Assembly (NCBI GenBank): GCA_964370675.1
Contig: CAYJKC010000007.1
Location: forward strand, 1 to 64,000
From: CAYJAD01 sp964370675
GTDB taxonomy: Bacteria > Desulfobacterota > Desulfovibrionia > Desulfovibrionales > Desulfovibrionaceae
Direction of reading: 5' to 3'
Length of the DNA: 64,000 nucleotides
Shown: in pieces, positions 27,036 to 34,790 of the stretch
Layout: each line of letters opens with the position of its first letter
Numbering within the stretch: position 1 is the stretch's first letter
Notes under the pieces: model-generated
The model's database searches: none
The model's input: only the letters and a program-made list of their open reading frames with translations
Told to the model about the DNA's origin: nothing
Program-made: the position numbers and the translations under genes

Positions 27036-28451
27036 ATGAATAAAAAGTTTAGTAAGATAGCATCATCTTTCATGGTTTTTGCTATTCTTTTCAGTCAAAT
27101 TTGGACTGCCCCAGCTCATGCTTTTTTTGGCTTTGGTAAATTTGGCATTGCCGAAGAAAAAGAGATGGGACGCAAGTTTGAAGTGCTTATCCGCTCTCAA
27201 TTACCACTAATAGAAGACCCTGAAATTTCAATCTATGTAAAAAATATTGTGGGCAGACTAGCCAAGGCCATACCCCCACAGCCCTTTCAATTTACAAGTG
27301 GGGTAATTTTGCATAATTCGTTAAATGCATTTGCTGTACCCGGCGGACATTTATTTATTTTTTCAGGTCTTATTATGCAGCTAGATAATGAGGCAGAACT
27401 AGCTGGTATCATGGCCCACGAAATGGCGCATATTACAAAACGCCATGTGGCAGAACGTATTGAACGCGGTAAATACTTGACCCTTGCTGCACTTTTGGCT
27501 GCTGTTGCCGGTGTGCTTGTGGGTGGTGAAGGTGGCAGTGCCATTATGGCTGGAGCTTTGGGAGCAGGTCAATCTGCCATGTTAAACTACAGTCGTATGG
27601 ATGAATCTGAAGCTGATGATATAGGCTATCAATATCTCACAGCAGCAGGATATCCCCCTATAGCTATGGCGGGCGGATTTAAGAAAATTCGTGAAAAAAG
27701 CATTATGAGCGGAGGGGGAAATGTGCCAACATATCTTTCGACCCACCCTGAAATTGGAGCACGTATTACAAGTGTTGTGGCTAAAGCTCAGTCTGGTCCA
27801 CAAGCTCTAAATAAGCGCAAAGTTGATAACAGACACTTTAAACGTGTTCAAACTCTACTTTGGGCGCGTTATGGTACTATTCAAGCAGCTCGGCATCGCT
27901 TTAATGCAGAAAAAAATCCCCTTGCTATAATGGGTTTGGGCATGCTCTATGCAAGAGAAAATAAAATTCAAGAAGCCAGTGCCACTTTTGATAAAGCTCT
28001 TGCTCAAAGCCCTAAAGACCCGCTAATCTTGCGTGAGGCTGGAGCATTTCACTATCGCAAGGGCGATACATCGCGCGCCGAAACTCTTTTAACCACAGCT
28101 ATGCAACTGGATCCGCGGGATTATATGGCGCAATTTTTTTATGCTAGACTTTTAGACGAAACTGGTCGCACCTTAAATGCTGCCCCCTTCTACCAAGAAG
28201 TTTTGCGCATTCTACCAGAAGACCAAGAAGTACATGCAGCTTATGCTCGCTCTCTTGGGCGCAGTGGAAAACAATTTGAGGCATTTTTACACCTTGCCTA
28301 CAGCGCACTTTATAGCAATAACAAGCAAAAAACCAAACAATATCTTAACCAAGCCAAAGGTAAAGCCCAAGGCGCAGAACACAAAACTGCTCTGGCACGC
28401 TTTGATAATAAATATAAAGAGCGTAAGGAAATATGGGATGAAGGACTTTAA
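27036..28451 (+). CDS. M48 metallopeptidase with TPR domain (BepA-like)
   Basis: A 471-residue exported zinc peptidase. The signal peptide ends near ...APAHA (about residue 31). The catalytic motif HEMAH lies near residue 128 and the third ligand in ESEADDIGYQYL near residue 190; a glycine-rich hydrophobic stretch lies between them. The C-terminal 200 residues are TPR-like. This matches BepA/YfgC, which assists assembly or clears stalled outer-membrane proteins. A tiny hairpin (AAAATCC-TTC-GGGTTTT) lies just before the start codon. Confidence 0.85.
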   Translation: MNKKFSKIASSFMVFAILFSQIWTAPAHAFFGFGKFGIAEEKEMGRKFEVLIRSQLPLIEDPEISIYVKNIVGRLAKAIPPQPFQFTSGVILHNSLNAFAVPGGHLFIFSGLIMQLDNEAELAGIMAHEMAHITKRHVAERIERGKYLTLAALLAAVAGVLVGGEGGSAIMAGALGAGQSAMLNYSRMDESEADDIGYQYLTAAGYPPIAMAGGFKKIREKSIMSGGGNVPTYLSTHPEIGARITSVVAKAQSGPQALNKRKVDNRHFKRVQTLLWARYGTIQAARHRFNAEKNPLAIMGLGMLYARENKIQEASATFDKALAQSPKDPLILREAGAFHYRKGDTSRAETLLTTAMQLDPRDYMAQFFYARLLDETGRTLNAAPFYQEVLRILPEDQEVHAAYARSLGRSGKQFEAFLHLAYSALYSNNKQKTKQYLNQAKGKAQGAEHKTALARFDNKYKERKEIWDEGL

Positions 28452-28458
28452 ATAATAT

Positions 28459-28485
28459 CGATGCAAAATACACAAAAATGCATCG
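28459..28485. repeat. Short inverted repeat after the M48 gene
   Basis: CGATGCA (28459-28465) and TGCATCG (28479-28485) can form a 7-bp stem with a 13-base loop, 8 bases after the stop codon. There is no T-run, so it is at best a weak 3' processing hairpin. Confidence 0.3.
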
Positions 28486-28535
28486 TACATCGACACTATC
28501 TAAGATAAACTAAAAATAATAGTTTAAGCTCAAAT

Positions 28536-28565
28536 TTAACATACAGTTCAAGATTATACTATAAC
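28536..28565 (+). promoter_or_regulatory. Possible promoter of hslV and downstream genes
   Basis: TTAACA (28536-28541) and TATAAC (28560-28565) are each five of six matches to the consensus, spaced by 18 bases, about 45 bases upstream of hslV in a gap after a long gene run. Confidence 0.45.
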
Positions 28566-28612
28566 TACCACACTGTAAACATGTAAAATAAAACATAGAA
28601 TAAGGAAATAAA

Positions 28613-29161
28613 ATGCAAGCACATGCAACAACAATATTAGCCGTACGCCATAATGGACAAGTAGCCATGGCAGGCGATGGTCAAGTAACCCTTGGTCAAA
28701 GCATGGTCATGAAACACAAAGCGTGTAAGGTGCGCCGTTTATATAAGGGACAAATTTTAGCAGGTTTTGCCGGAGCAACAGCAGATGCATTTACACTCTT
28801 TGAATTATTTGAAGCCAAGCTTGAAGAAGTTCATGGCAATTTAATGCGTGCTGCAGTTGAAATGACCAAGGAATGGCGTAAAGATAAATATTTGCGACGT
28901 CTTGAAGCCATGCTATTACTGGCAAATAAAGACCATATTTTACTATTATCTGGCACAGGTGATGTCATTGAACCGGATGATGGTTTAGCTGCCATTGGCA
29001 GCGGCGGTCCCTATGCTCTTTCTGCTGCGCGAGCCTTGGTGCGTCATGCTGTACCAAGTGGTGCCAACCTTGATGCTGAAAGTATTGTACGCAATGCCAT
29101 GGATATTGCAGCTGAAATATGCGTTTTTACGAATAATAATCTGACCGTTGAAGTTTTATAA
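28613..29161 (+). CDS. hslV: ATP-dependent protease subunit HslV
   Basis: Proteasome-like threonine protease that forms the HslVU (ClpQY) complex with the ATPase HslU. The 182-residue protein has TTILAVRHNG, GDGQVTLG and the late motif ALSAARAL. By alignment the catalytic Thr is residue 6, so a five-residue propeptide (MQAHA) must be removed by self-processing; E. coli HslV has only the Met. hslU is not in the window, and hslV is instead fused into an ispE-prs transcript, overlapping ispE by one base (TAATG). Confidence 0.93.
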   Translation: MQAHATTILAVRHNGQVAMAGDGQVTLGQSMVMKHKACKVRRLYKGQILAGFAGATADAFTLFELFEAKLEEVHGNLMRAAVEMTKEWRKDKYLRRLEAMLLLANKDHILLLSGTGDVIEPDDGLAAIGSGGPYALSAARALVRHAVPSGANLDAESIVRNAMDIAAEICVFTNNNLTVEVL

Positions 29162-30021
29162 TGAGCAACGTTTATCACGCAGGCTGCAAGGTTAACCTCA
29201 GCTTAAAAATTGTGGGATTGCGTGCAGATGGCTATCATGAATTAGACTCTTTATTTTGGCCCTTACAAGAACCATATGATATCTTAGAATTTGAACCAAG
29301 ACTTAATCAAGATTATTTAAGTATTAGCTGTGATATAGTAGATATTAATTGCCAAGATAATACTTTAACTAAAGCATTTACAAAATTTATCCAGGCAGGT
29401 GGCAAATGTATGGGGGCGCATGTACACTTGAAAAAAAATATTCCCCATGGTGCAGGTTTGGGTGGTGGAAGCAGTGATGCTGCTTGCGTTTTAAATTGGT
29501 GTAATAGCAATGCAACTATACCATTAAAGGCTGAAAAACTTGCTCATGTGGCTTTGCAAGTGGGAGCAGATGTACCGTTTTTTTTAAAAAATATTCCTGC
29601 CAGAGTACAAGGCATTGGCGAAAAAATAGATCCTATTAAAAATTTTCTTAAAGATAAATATGTGTTAGTAGTATGCCCTCCCATACATATTTGCACAAAA
29701 TGGGCTTATAAGGCATGGGATGCACAACAAAAAAATATTTTTTCTTCTCAAGACTTGACAAAGCACGCGCACAAGGATAAACACTCTTTCTCCTATGCAG
29801 CAAAAAATGTGTATGAGCTAGGTAATGACTTTGAGGAAATTGTTTTTTCAAAATACCCAAAACTAGCTCAAATTAAGTATAACTTGATTAATGCACATGC
29901 AGAAATTGCAGTTATGAGCGGTAGCGGTTCTAGCATGGTTGCGGTATTTGCTACTAAAGCGCAAGCTGAACAAGCTGCAAAATTGCATAAGAATTACAGG
30001 GTTTATATAACAACACTGTGA
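29161..30021 (+). CDS. ispE: 4-diphosphocytidyl-2-C-methyl-D-erythritol kinase
   Basis: GHMP-family kinase of the MEP isoprenoid pathway. The 286-residue protein starts with a CKVNLSLKIVGLRxDGYHEL motif, typical of IspE, and carries the ATP-binding GHMP loop PHGAGLGGGSSDAA near residue 97 and the C-terminal SGSGSS. It is coupled to hslV, and the tRNA-Gln gene follows after 3 bases. Confidence 0.95.
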   Translation: MSNVYHAGCKVNLSLKIVGLRADGYHELDSLFWPLQEPYDILEFEPRLNQDYLSISCDIVDINCQDNTLTKAFTKFIQAGGKCMGAHVHLKKNIPHGAGLGGGSSDAACVLNWCNSNATIPLKAEKLAHVALQVGADVPFFLKNIPARVQGIGEKIDPIKNFLKDKYVLVVCPPIHICTKWAYKAWDAQQKNIFSSQDLTKHAHKDKHSFSYAAKNVYELGNDFEEIVFSKYPKLAQIKYNLINAHAEIAVMSGSGSSMVAVFATKAQAEQAAKLHKNYRVYITTL

Positions 30022-30024
30022 CGC

Positions 30025-30099
30025 AGGGGTGTGGCCAAGAGGTAAGGCAACTGGTTTTGGTCCAGTCATTCGAGGGTTCGAACCCTTCCACCCCTGCCA
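30025..30099 (+). tRNA. tRNA-Gln (anticodon TTG)
   Basis: A complete cloverleaf of 75 bases with CCA encoded (30097-30099). Acceptor stem AGGGGTG pairs with CACCCCT and the discriminator is G; D-arm GGCCAAGAGGTAAGGC; anticodon stem ACTGG/CCAGT with loop TTTTGGT, anticodon TTG; T-arm GAGGG-TTCGAAC-CCTTC. It lies between ispE and prs and is presumably cut from the operon transcript. A run of T follows the CCA. Confidence 0.96.
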
Positions 30100-30131
30100 T
30101 TTTTTTTCACCCGTAAGCCACGAAGATCTAT

Positions 30132-31076
30132 ATGTTTAATAACTTACGAATTGTCACTGGTTCTGCTAACCCTGAGCTTGCAAAAGCTATATGCGATCAT
30201 CTTGGATGCCAGCTAACCCCTTCACTTACCACTACTTTTAGTGATGGTGAGATTAGAATTGAAATTGGGGACAATATACGTGGCGATGATGTTTTTGTGG
30301 TTCAACCCACATGCGCGCCCGTTAATGATAATATTTTTGAATTATGCCTCATGCTTGACGCGCTAAAACGAGCCAGTGCAGCGCGCATAACGGCTGTTGT
30401 GCCTTATTATGGTTATGCACGCCAAGACCGTAAAGTTAGTCCTCGCGCTCCCATTAGTGCAAAAATGATTGCGGACTTTTTACAAACGGCAGGAGCACAG
30501 CGAGTAGTGACCATTGACTTGCATGCTGGTCAAATTCAAGGTTTTTTTGATTGTCCGGTGGACAATCTTTTTTGTGTGCCGGTTATGATGGAAAATTTAC
30601 GCCAATATCCTCAAGAAGATATTGTTGTTGTTTCTCCGGATGCTGGTGGTGTGGAAAGAGCAAGAGCATATGCAAAAAGATTAAATGCAGGTCTTGCTAT
30701 CATTGACAAAAGACGTGATGCACCCAATCAAGCTAAGGCCATGCATGTTATTGGTAATGTGCAAGATAAAATTGCCATTATTGTAGATGATATGATTGAT
30801 ACAGCAGGTACACTTTGTTCCGGTGCTGAGGTGTTAAACGAAAATGGAGCACGTGAAGTTATTGCTTGTGCAGCGCACGGTGTTCTTTCTGGTCCAGCCA
30901 TTGAAAGAATTAATGCTACCGACTCATTGCTGAAAGTAATTGTTACTGATACCATACCTTTACATGATAAATTAACGCGCTGTTCCAAATTACAGGTTGT
31001 CTCCGTGGCAGCCCTTATTGGAAAAACTGTACATAATATTCATACAGGATCTTCAGTCAGCGTTCTTTTTGTATAA
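30132..31076 (+). CDS. prs: Ribose-phosphate pyrophosphokinase
   Basis: Makes PRPP from ribose-5-phosphate and ATP for purine, pyrimidine, His, Trp and NAD synthesis. The 314-residue protein has the family motifs FSDGE, PYYGYARQDRK, DLHAGQIQGFF and the PRPP loop IVDDMIDTAGT. Length is normal. It is followed closely by rplY and pth, a conserved order. Confidence 0.96.
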   Translation: MFNNLRIVTGSANPELAKAICDHLGCQLTPSLTTTFSDGEIRIEIGDNIRGDDVFVVQPTCAPVNDNIFELCLMLDALKRASAARITAVVPYYGYARQDRKVSPRAPISAKMIADFLQTAGAQRVVTIDLHAGQIQGFFDCPVDNLFCVPVMMENLRQYPQEDIVVVSPDAGGVERARAYAKRLNAGLAIIDKRRDAPNQAKAMHVIGNVQDKIAIIVDDMIDTAGTLCSGAEVLNENGAREVIACAAHGVLSGPAIERINATDSLLKVIVTDTIPLHDKLTRCSKLQVVSVAALIGKTVHNIHTGSSVSVLFV

Positions 31077-31116
31077 AATTTATTGCAATAAAGCTCAAAT
31101 TGCTAAGGAGACAAAT

Positions 31117-31728
31117 ATGTCCACTGAAAAAACTCTCTCTGTACAAAAACGTGATGGATTTGGCAAAGGTCCAAACCGCCGCTTACGTACCACCAAAATG
31201 GTTCCTGGTGTATTTTATTCAGCACAAGGACAAAATGTTGCTGTTCAAGTGGCATCACTTCCGCTTGAAAAAATGTATGCTGCCATGGGTCGCACCACTG
31301 TTTTCAATCTTGAAATTGAAGACGAGGGCAAAAAAAGCGTTCACCCTGTTATGATTTGGGATGTGCAGTTCCACCCTTACAAAAATCAATTTACACACAT
31401 TGACTTCTACGGTGTTGACCTTGATAAAGAAGTGAAAGTTACTGTGTCCATTGAATTTATTGGCACTGCTAAGGGTGTTAAACTTGGTGGAAAGCTTGAG
31501 ACTTATCGTGAGCGCGTGTTACTGGTTGGAAAGCCTACTGACATTCCAAAGAAAATCACTATTGACGTTAGTGACATGGGTCTAAATGCCACCATTCGCG
31601 TAGCTGATATTGAGTTACCTAATGGAGTAAAAGCACTATATGATCAAAACTTTGCTGTTGTTTCTGTTGCCTCTAAGGTGGCTAGTGCAGATGATGAAGG
31701 TGAAGACGGTGCTGAGGCTGATGCCTAA
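31117..31728 (+). CDS. rplY: 50S ribosomal protein L25 (general stress protein Ctc type)
   Basis: Binds 5S rRNA in the large subunit. The 203-residue protein is the long L25/TL5/CTC form: an N-terminal L25 domain (about 1-95; KGPNRRLR near the start) and a C-terminal beta domain (about 96-185), ending in an acidic tail. I chose ATG 31117, which has AAGGAG about 6 bases upstream; the frame extends further up into prs. Confidence 0.94.
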   Translation: MSTEKTLSVQKRDGFGKGPNRRLRTTKMVPGVFYSAQGQNVAVQVASLPLEKMYAAMGRTTVFNLEIEDEGKKSVHPVMIWDVQFHPYKNQFTHIDFYGVDLDKEVKVTVSIEFIGTAKGVKLGGKLETYRERVLLVGKPTDIPKKITIDVSDMGLNATIRVADIELPNGVKALYDQNFAVVSVASKVASADDEGEDGAEADA

Positions 31729-31771
31729 TTAATCTATACGGAAATTTTTCCCACCATAAAGCAAAATTTAG

Positions 31772-31803
31772 AGTAAGCCGGCCCTAGGTCGGCTACTTTT
31801 TTT
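31772..31803 (+). terminator. Terminator after rplY
   Basis: AGTAAGCCGGCC (31772-31783) pairs with GGTCGGCTACT (31787-31797), with one bulged base and one mismatch, followed by seven T. It may only partly stop transcription, since the hydrolase and pth follow in the same direction. Confidence 0.7.
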
Positions 31804-31818
31804 CCATACTCAAATGCT

Positions 31819-32715
31819 ATGTTAATTACACCGCGCTATATTAATATTCAATCCCAAGTGCCCATAACACTTTCCGTTTTTGAAAATCACACTCAAGCTG
31901 TAACTGTACTTTTTTACCCAGGTACTATGGCAAGTCCACAAATGTATCCCACTCTTTTACAAGAGCTTTATAGACTAGGATGTAATGTAGTTGGTATTCA
32001 CCCTCTAAGCCACGGTCTAAGCCCTAAAATAAAAAAAAATTTTGTGTTTGATGATTTTTTGCAAAATGGACGTGATGCTGAAGCTTGGGTAATGGAAAAT
32101 TTCTCTGGTCCAATTGTAGCTTGTGGGCATAGTCAAGGTGGCATTTTAGCCCTTGCTCATAGCATAGATAATCCTAATATTGCTGCAACTTTTCCTATTG
32201 GTTCGCTACTTACCCACCAACCATATGCTATAGAAATTACACACTTTAAGTCTTTAAAAGGTCGTGAAGAAAAGCTCTTGAACATATTGAACAAAATTTC
32301 AAACATTTTTCCGCGCTTACCCATTCCATTTTTTGCATATCTTTCACCAGCTAAAATTATTGCTAATGCTTATAAGGCTTTTGCACCGCGTGAAGGATGT
32401 CGCGCTACATATCCGCTATGTTATATATATAGCTTATTTAGTGCAAACCTTACCAAGGTGCATGAGCATGGCTGTATTAAATGCCCAGTCATACTTATAA
32501 CACCTAAGGATGATGAACTATTTCCTCTTTCAATTATGGAGCAATTATTGACTAGCATTAATGCACCACAAAAAAAGCTCATTTCTATTACAGGCGGTGG
32601 GCATTTAGCAGCAGTAAGTAGATATTATGCTAAGCATATTGCTGCCTACATTGCAGCAGAGTGCGCTGGTCTTGGTTTGCCCCTATACACTCAAAACAAC
32701 AACTCAAAACGGTAA
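31819..32715 (+). CDS. Alpha/beta hydrolase of unknown substrate
   Basis: A 298-residue protein with the alpha/beta-hydrolase fold: an early FYPGTMASPQMYP oxyanion-type segment, the nucleophile elbow GHSQGG (Ser about residue 110), a late Asp in TPKDDELF and a His in GGGHLA. A putative lid region lies between residues 140 and 210. It has no signal peptide, so it is cytoplasmic. Substrate unknown; lysophospholipase-like enzymes show this layout. It is inserted between rplY and pth, which are usually adjacent, and ends 4 bases before pth. Confidence 0.75.
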   Translation: MLITPRYINIQSQVPITLSVFENHTQAVTVLFYPGTMASPQMYPTLLQELYRLGCNVVGIHPLSHGLSPKIKKNFVFDDFLQNGRDAEAWVMENFSGPIVACGHSQGGILALAHSIDNPNIAATFPIGSLLTHQPYAIEITHFKSLKGREEKLLNILNKISNIFPRLPIPFFAYLSPAKIIANAYKAFAPREGCRATYPLCYIYSLFSANLTKVHEHGCIKCPVILITPKDDELFPLSIMEQLLTSINAPQKKLISITGGGHLAAVSRYYAKHIAAYIAAECAGLGLPLYTQNNNSKR

Positions 32716-32719
32716 TTAT

Positions 32720-33334
32720 ATGGAATACAATGGTATTATTGTCGGCTTAGGCAATCCTGGACTCAAATATGCAGGAACACGCCACAACATGGGCTTTGAG
32801 TTCATAGATTATATCTTGAATAAGGCTGAACAAAACGGACCTGTTGAAACCATGTCTGGTTCCAAATTTAAATGTGAACTATGGCGATGCAAGCCTTTTG
32901 ACACTTCTCATTGGTGGCTCATGGTAAAACCTCAAACTTTTATGAACCTTAGTGGGCTAAGTGTTCAACCATTACTGGCATGGCATAAACTAAAACCTAA
33001 TAAACTTATTGTAGTTCATGATGAATTAGATATAGCTGTGGGTATGTTAAGATTTAAGACTGGCGGAGGCAATGCTGGGCATAATGGTCTTAAATCTATT
33101 ACTGAGCATCTTGGCACTCCAGATTTTCATCGCCTGCGCTTGGGTATTGGTAGACCGACCCTACCTAATCAAGATGTGTCAAGCTTTGTTCTAACTAGAC
33201 CAAATGTAGATGAAAACACACAACTTACACAAAGCATCATTAACGCACGAGAAGTATTAACAGTTTTTAATAAAGATGGTTCTAAGGCAGCTACTAAATT
33301 AGCACTATCCCTAAAACCAGAGTTAAGCATTTAA
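32720..33334 (+). CDS. pth: Peptidyl-tRNA hydrolase
   Basis: Frees tRNA from peptidyl-tRNA that drops off ribosomes. The 204-residue protein has GLGNPGLKYAGTRHNMGFEF with the catalytic His near residue 24, KPQTFMNLSG, and HDELDIAVG with GGxxGHNGLKS. The frame extends upstream into the hydrolase gene, but ATG 32720 gives the family N-terminus. Confidence 0.95.
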   Translation: MEYNGIIVGLGNPGLKYAGTRHNMGFEFIDYILNKAEQNGPVETMSGSKFKCELWRCKPFDTSHWWLMVKPQTFMNLSGLSVQPLLAWHKLKPNKLIVVHDELDIAVGMLRFKTGGGNAGHNGLKSITEHLGTPDFHRLRLGIGRPTLPNQDVSSFVLTRPNVDENTQLTQSIINAREVLTVFNKDGSKAATKLALSLKPELSI

Positions 33335-33387
33335 TATTTTAATAAATCTTTTTTTAAAAAAAATCCCTTTTTTGCACTAGACAAACC

Positions 33388-33415
33388 TTGCGCTTTAGTT
33401 TATTAGTTATATAAC
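33388..33415 (+). promoter_or_regulatory. Possible carD promoter
   Basis: TATAAC (33410-33415), five of six matches, with a weak -35 TTGCGC (33388-33393) 16 bases upstream. It sits 50 bases before carD. Confidence 0.35.
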
Positions 33416-33464
33416 GTCGCGGTTTAGACACTTTATTCTAAACCTTCTAACCCACGAGGCGGGT

Positions 33465-33968
33465 ATGTTCCAAACTGATGAACTAGTTGTCTATCCTGCT
33501 CAAGGAGTAGGCAGAATTGAAAGCATTAACCACCAAGAAGTTGGTGGAGCATTGTGCGAGTTTTATATTGTGCGTATTATTGCTAACAACATAACTCTTA
33601 TGATTCCTGTAAATAATGCGTTGAATGTAGGATTACGTTCGGTTATTAGCACAACAGAAGCTAAAGAAATTTTAGAACTTCTTTGTAAAGATGAAGATGT
33701 TACCATACATACTGGACAAAATTGGAATAGACGACATCGTGAATATACCGAAAAATTAAAAAGCGTAGACCTAAAAGAAGTGGCATTAGTTGTACGTGAA
33801 TTATTGCTCATTGGTAAAAGCAAAGAACTTTCCTTTGGTGAGCGTAGGCTTTTAGAACAAGCCATGTTGCTCATTACTGGTGAAATTGCTGAAGCTTTGA
33901 ATATAGATGAAGCTAGCTTACGTGACGAAATTATGTCATACTACCCTCCACCACCTGTAAAAAATTAG
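33465..33968 (+). CDS. carD: CarD-family transcription factor
   Basis: A 167-residue protein with the CarD/TRCF RNA-polymerase interaction domain at the start (VVYPAQGVGRIESI, a Tudor-like fold) and a helical DNA-contacting C-terminal domain with the family pattern around residues 105-150 (LSFGERRLLEQAMLLITGEIA). CarD binds RNA polymerase beta and stabilises open promoter complexes, often at rRNA promoters. The ribosome site GAGGCGGG lies close to the ATG. Confidence 0.9.
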   Translation: MFQTDELVVYPAQGVGRIESINHQEVGGALCEFYIVRIIANNITLMIPVNNALNVGLRSVISTTEAKEILELLCKDEDVTIHTGQNWNRRHREYTEKLKSVDLKEVALVVRELLLIGKSKELSFGERRLLEQAMLLITGEIAEALNIDEASLRDEIMSYYPPPPVKN

Positions 33969-34790
33969 TTTTTTATTGTTTTAGCACTCATTAAACTTCA
34001 TTAAATGTATGTTTTAGCTAAGACTTTTTGAATAGTTAGTCAACACTGAAAAACACAATAATCATTTGAAATAAATTATTTAACAACTCAAGTAGACTAA
34101 TAAAATTGTCAGAAATAAGTGTATGAAATACGATTTTATGGCAATTTTATGATGCAAAAAATAAGTTTTTCAAGTGTCGACTAATTGGGGCTTACAGGCT
34201 TAGCACCACTAAACAAAAAAATTTTCCAAACTGCACAGGCTCCATCATGCAACTATGTTATTTATAACAAGTTTCAATTGATACGTGTTCACAAAATAAG
34301 AAAAAGATTATGATCTTTCACTTTAAGCTCATTGATAAAAAGCTACGTTTAGATTTTGTTTTGGCAAATGTCTCGCTAAACAATATTAATCTGGCAAATT
34401 TTTTAAGCAAATGCTAAGCGCAATTCATGTTAAACCTTTAAAAAAATTCAGCGAACATCATATTTATAATACTTTTTTCTGCATTAGAATAATATAAGTG
34501 TTTTTCAAAAACTAAGCATTTTTTTCTTGCCATCACGTAAAAATAAGGCTAATGCAATGTTGCTTCGATGCACAAATTTTTTCCCAATTATCAAGAGCAC
34601 AATTATTCATCAAATGTTCCAATAATACCACTCTAATCCTGACTTAGCAGTTTTTTGTATTTTGAGTATTGTATATTGTATAAATGATGTTAATCCATAA
34701 ATCTATCGGAGCCTTTGTAATAGGAAATGCATATGCCATATGCAAACAAATGTAGCCCCTCTGGTATTCACTATTAACAGCTGGAATTTT
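33969..34790. other. Long AT-rich non-coding region upstream of rho
   Basis: About 820 bases without a supported gene, the longest gap in the window. It contains a GC-richer patch (34187-34208), a sequence GGCAAATTTTTTAAGC (34393-34408) that resembles the left core of the hairpin repeats at 5200 and 45871, a likely rho promoter (34655-34684) and a palindrome TGCATAT-GCC-ATATGCA around 34728-34744. A small RNA could be encoded here, but I see no recognisable family. Confidence 0.5.
34655..34684 (+). promoter_or_regulatory. Possible rho promoter
   Basis: TTGTAT (34655-34660) and TATAAA (34679-34684), 18 bases apart. This would leave a leader of about 100 bases before rho. Confidence 0.4.

Noticed and set aside
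28507..28525. AAACTA-N7-TAGTTT inverted repeat before hslV, similar to the one before the first MBOAT gene
   Set aside because: Arms of six AT-rich bases are expected by chance in such DNA; the resemblance to 53727-53751 is not enough to propose a shared operator.
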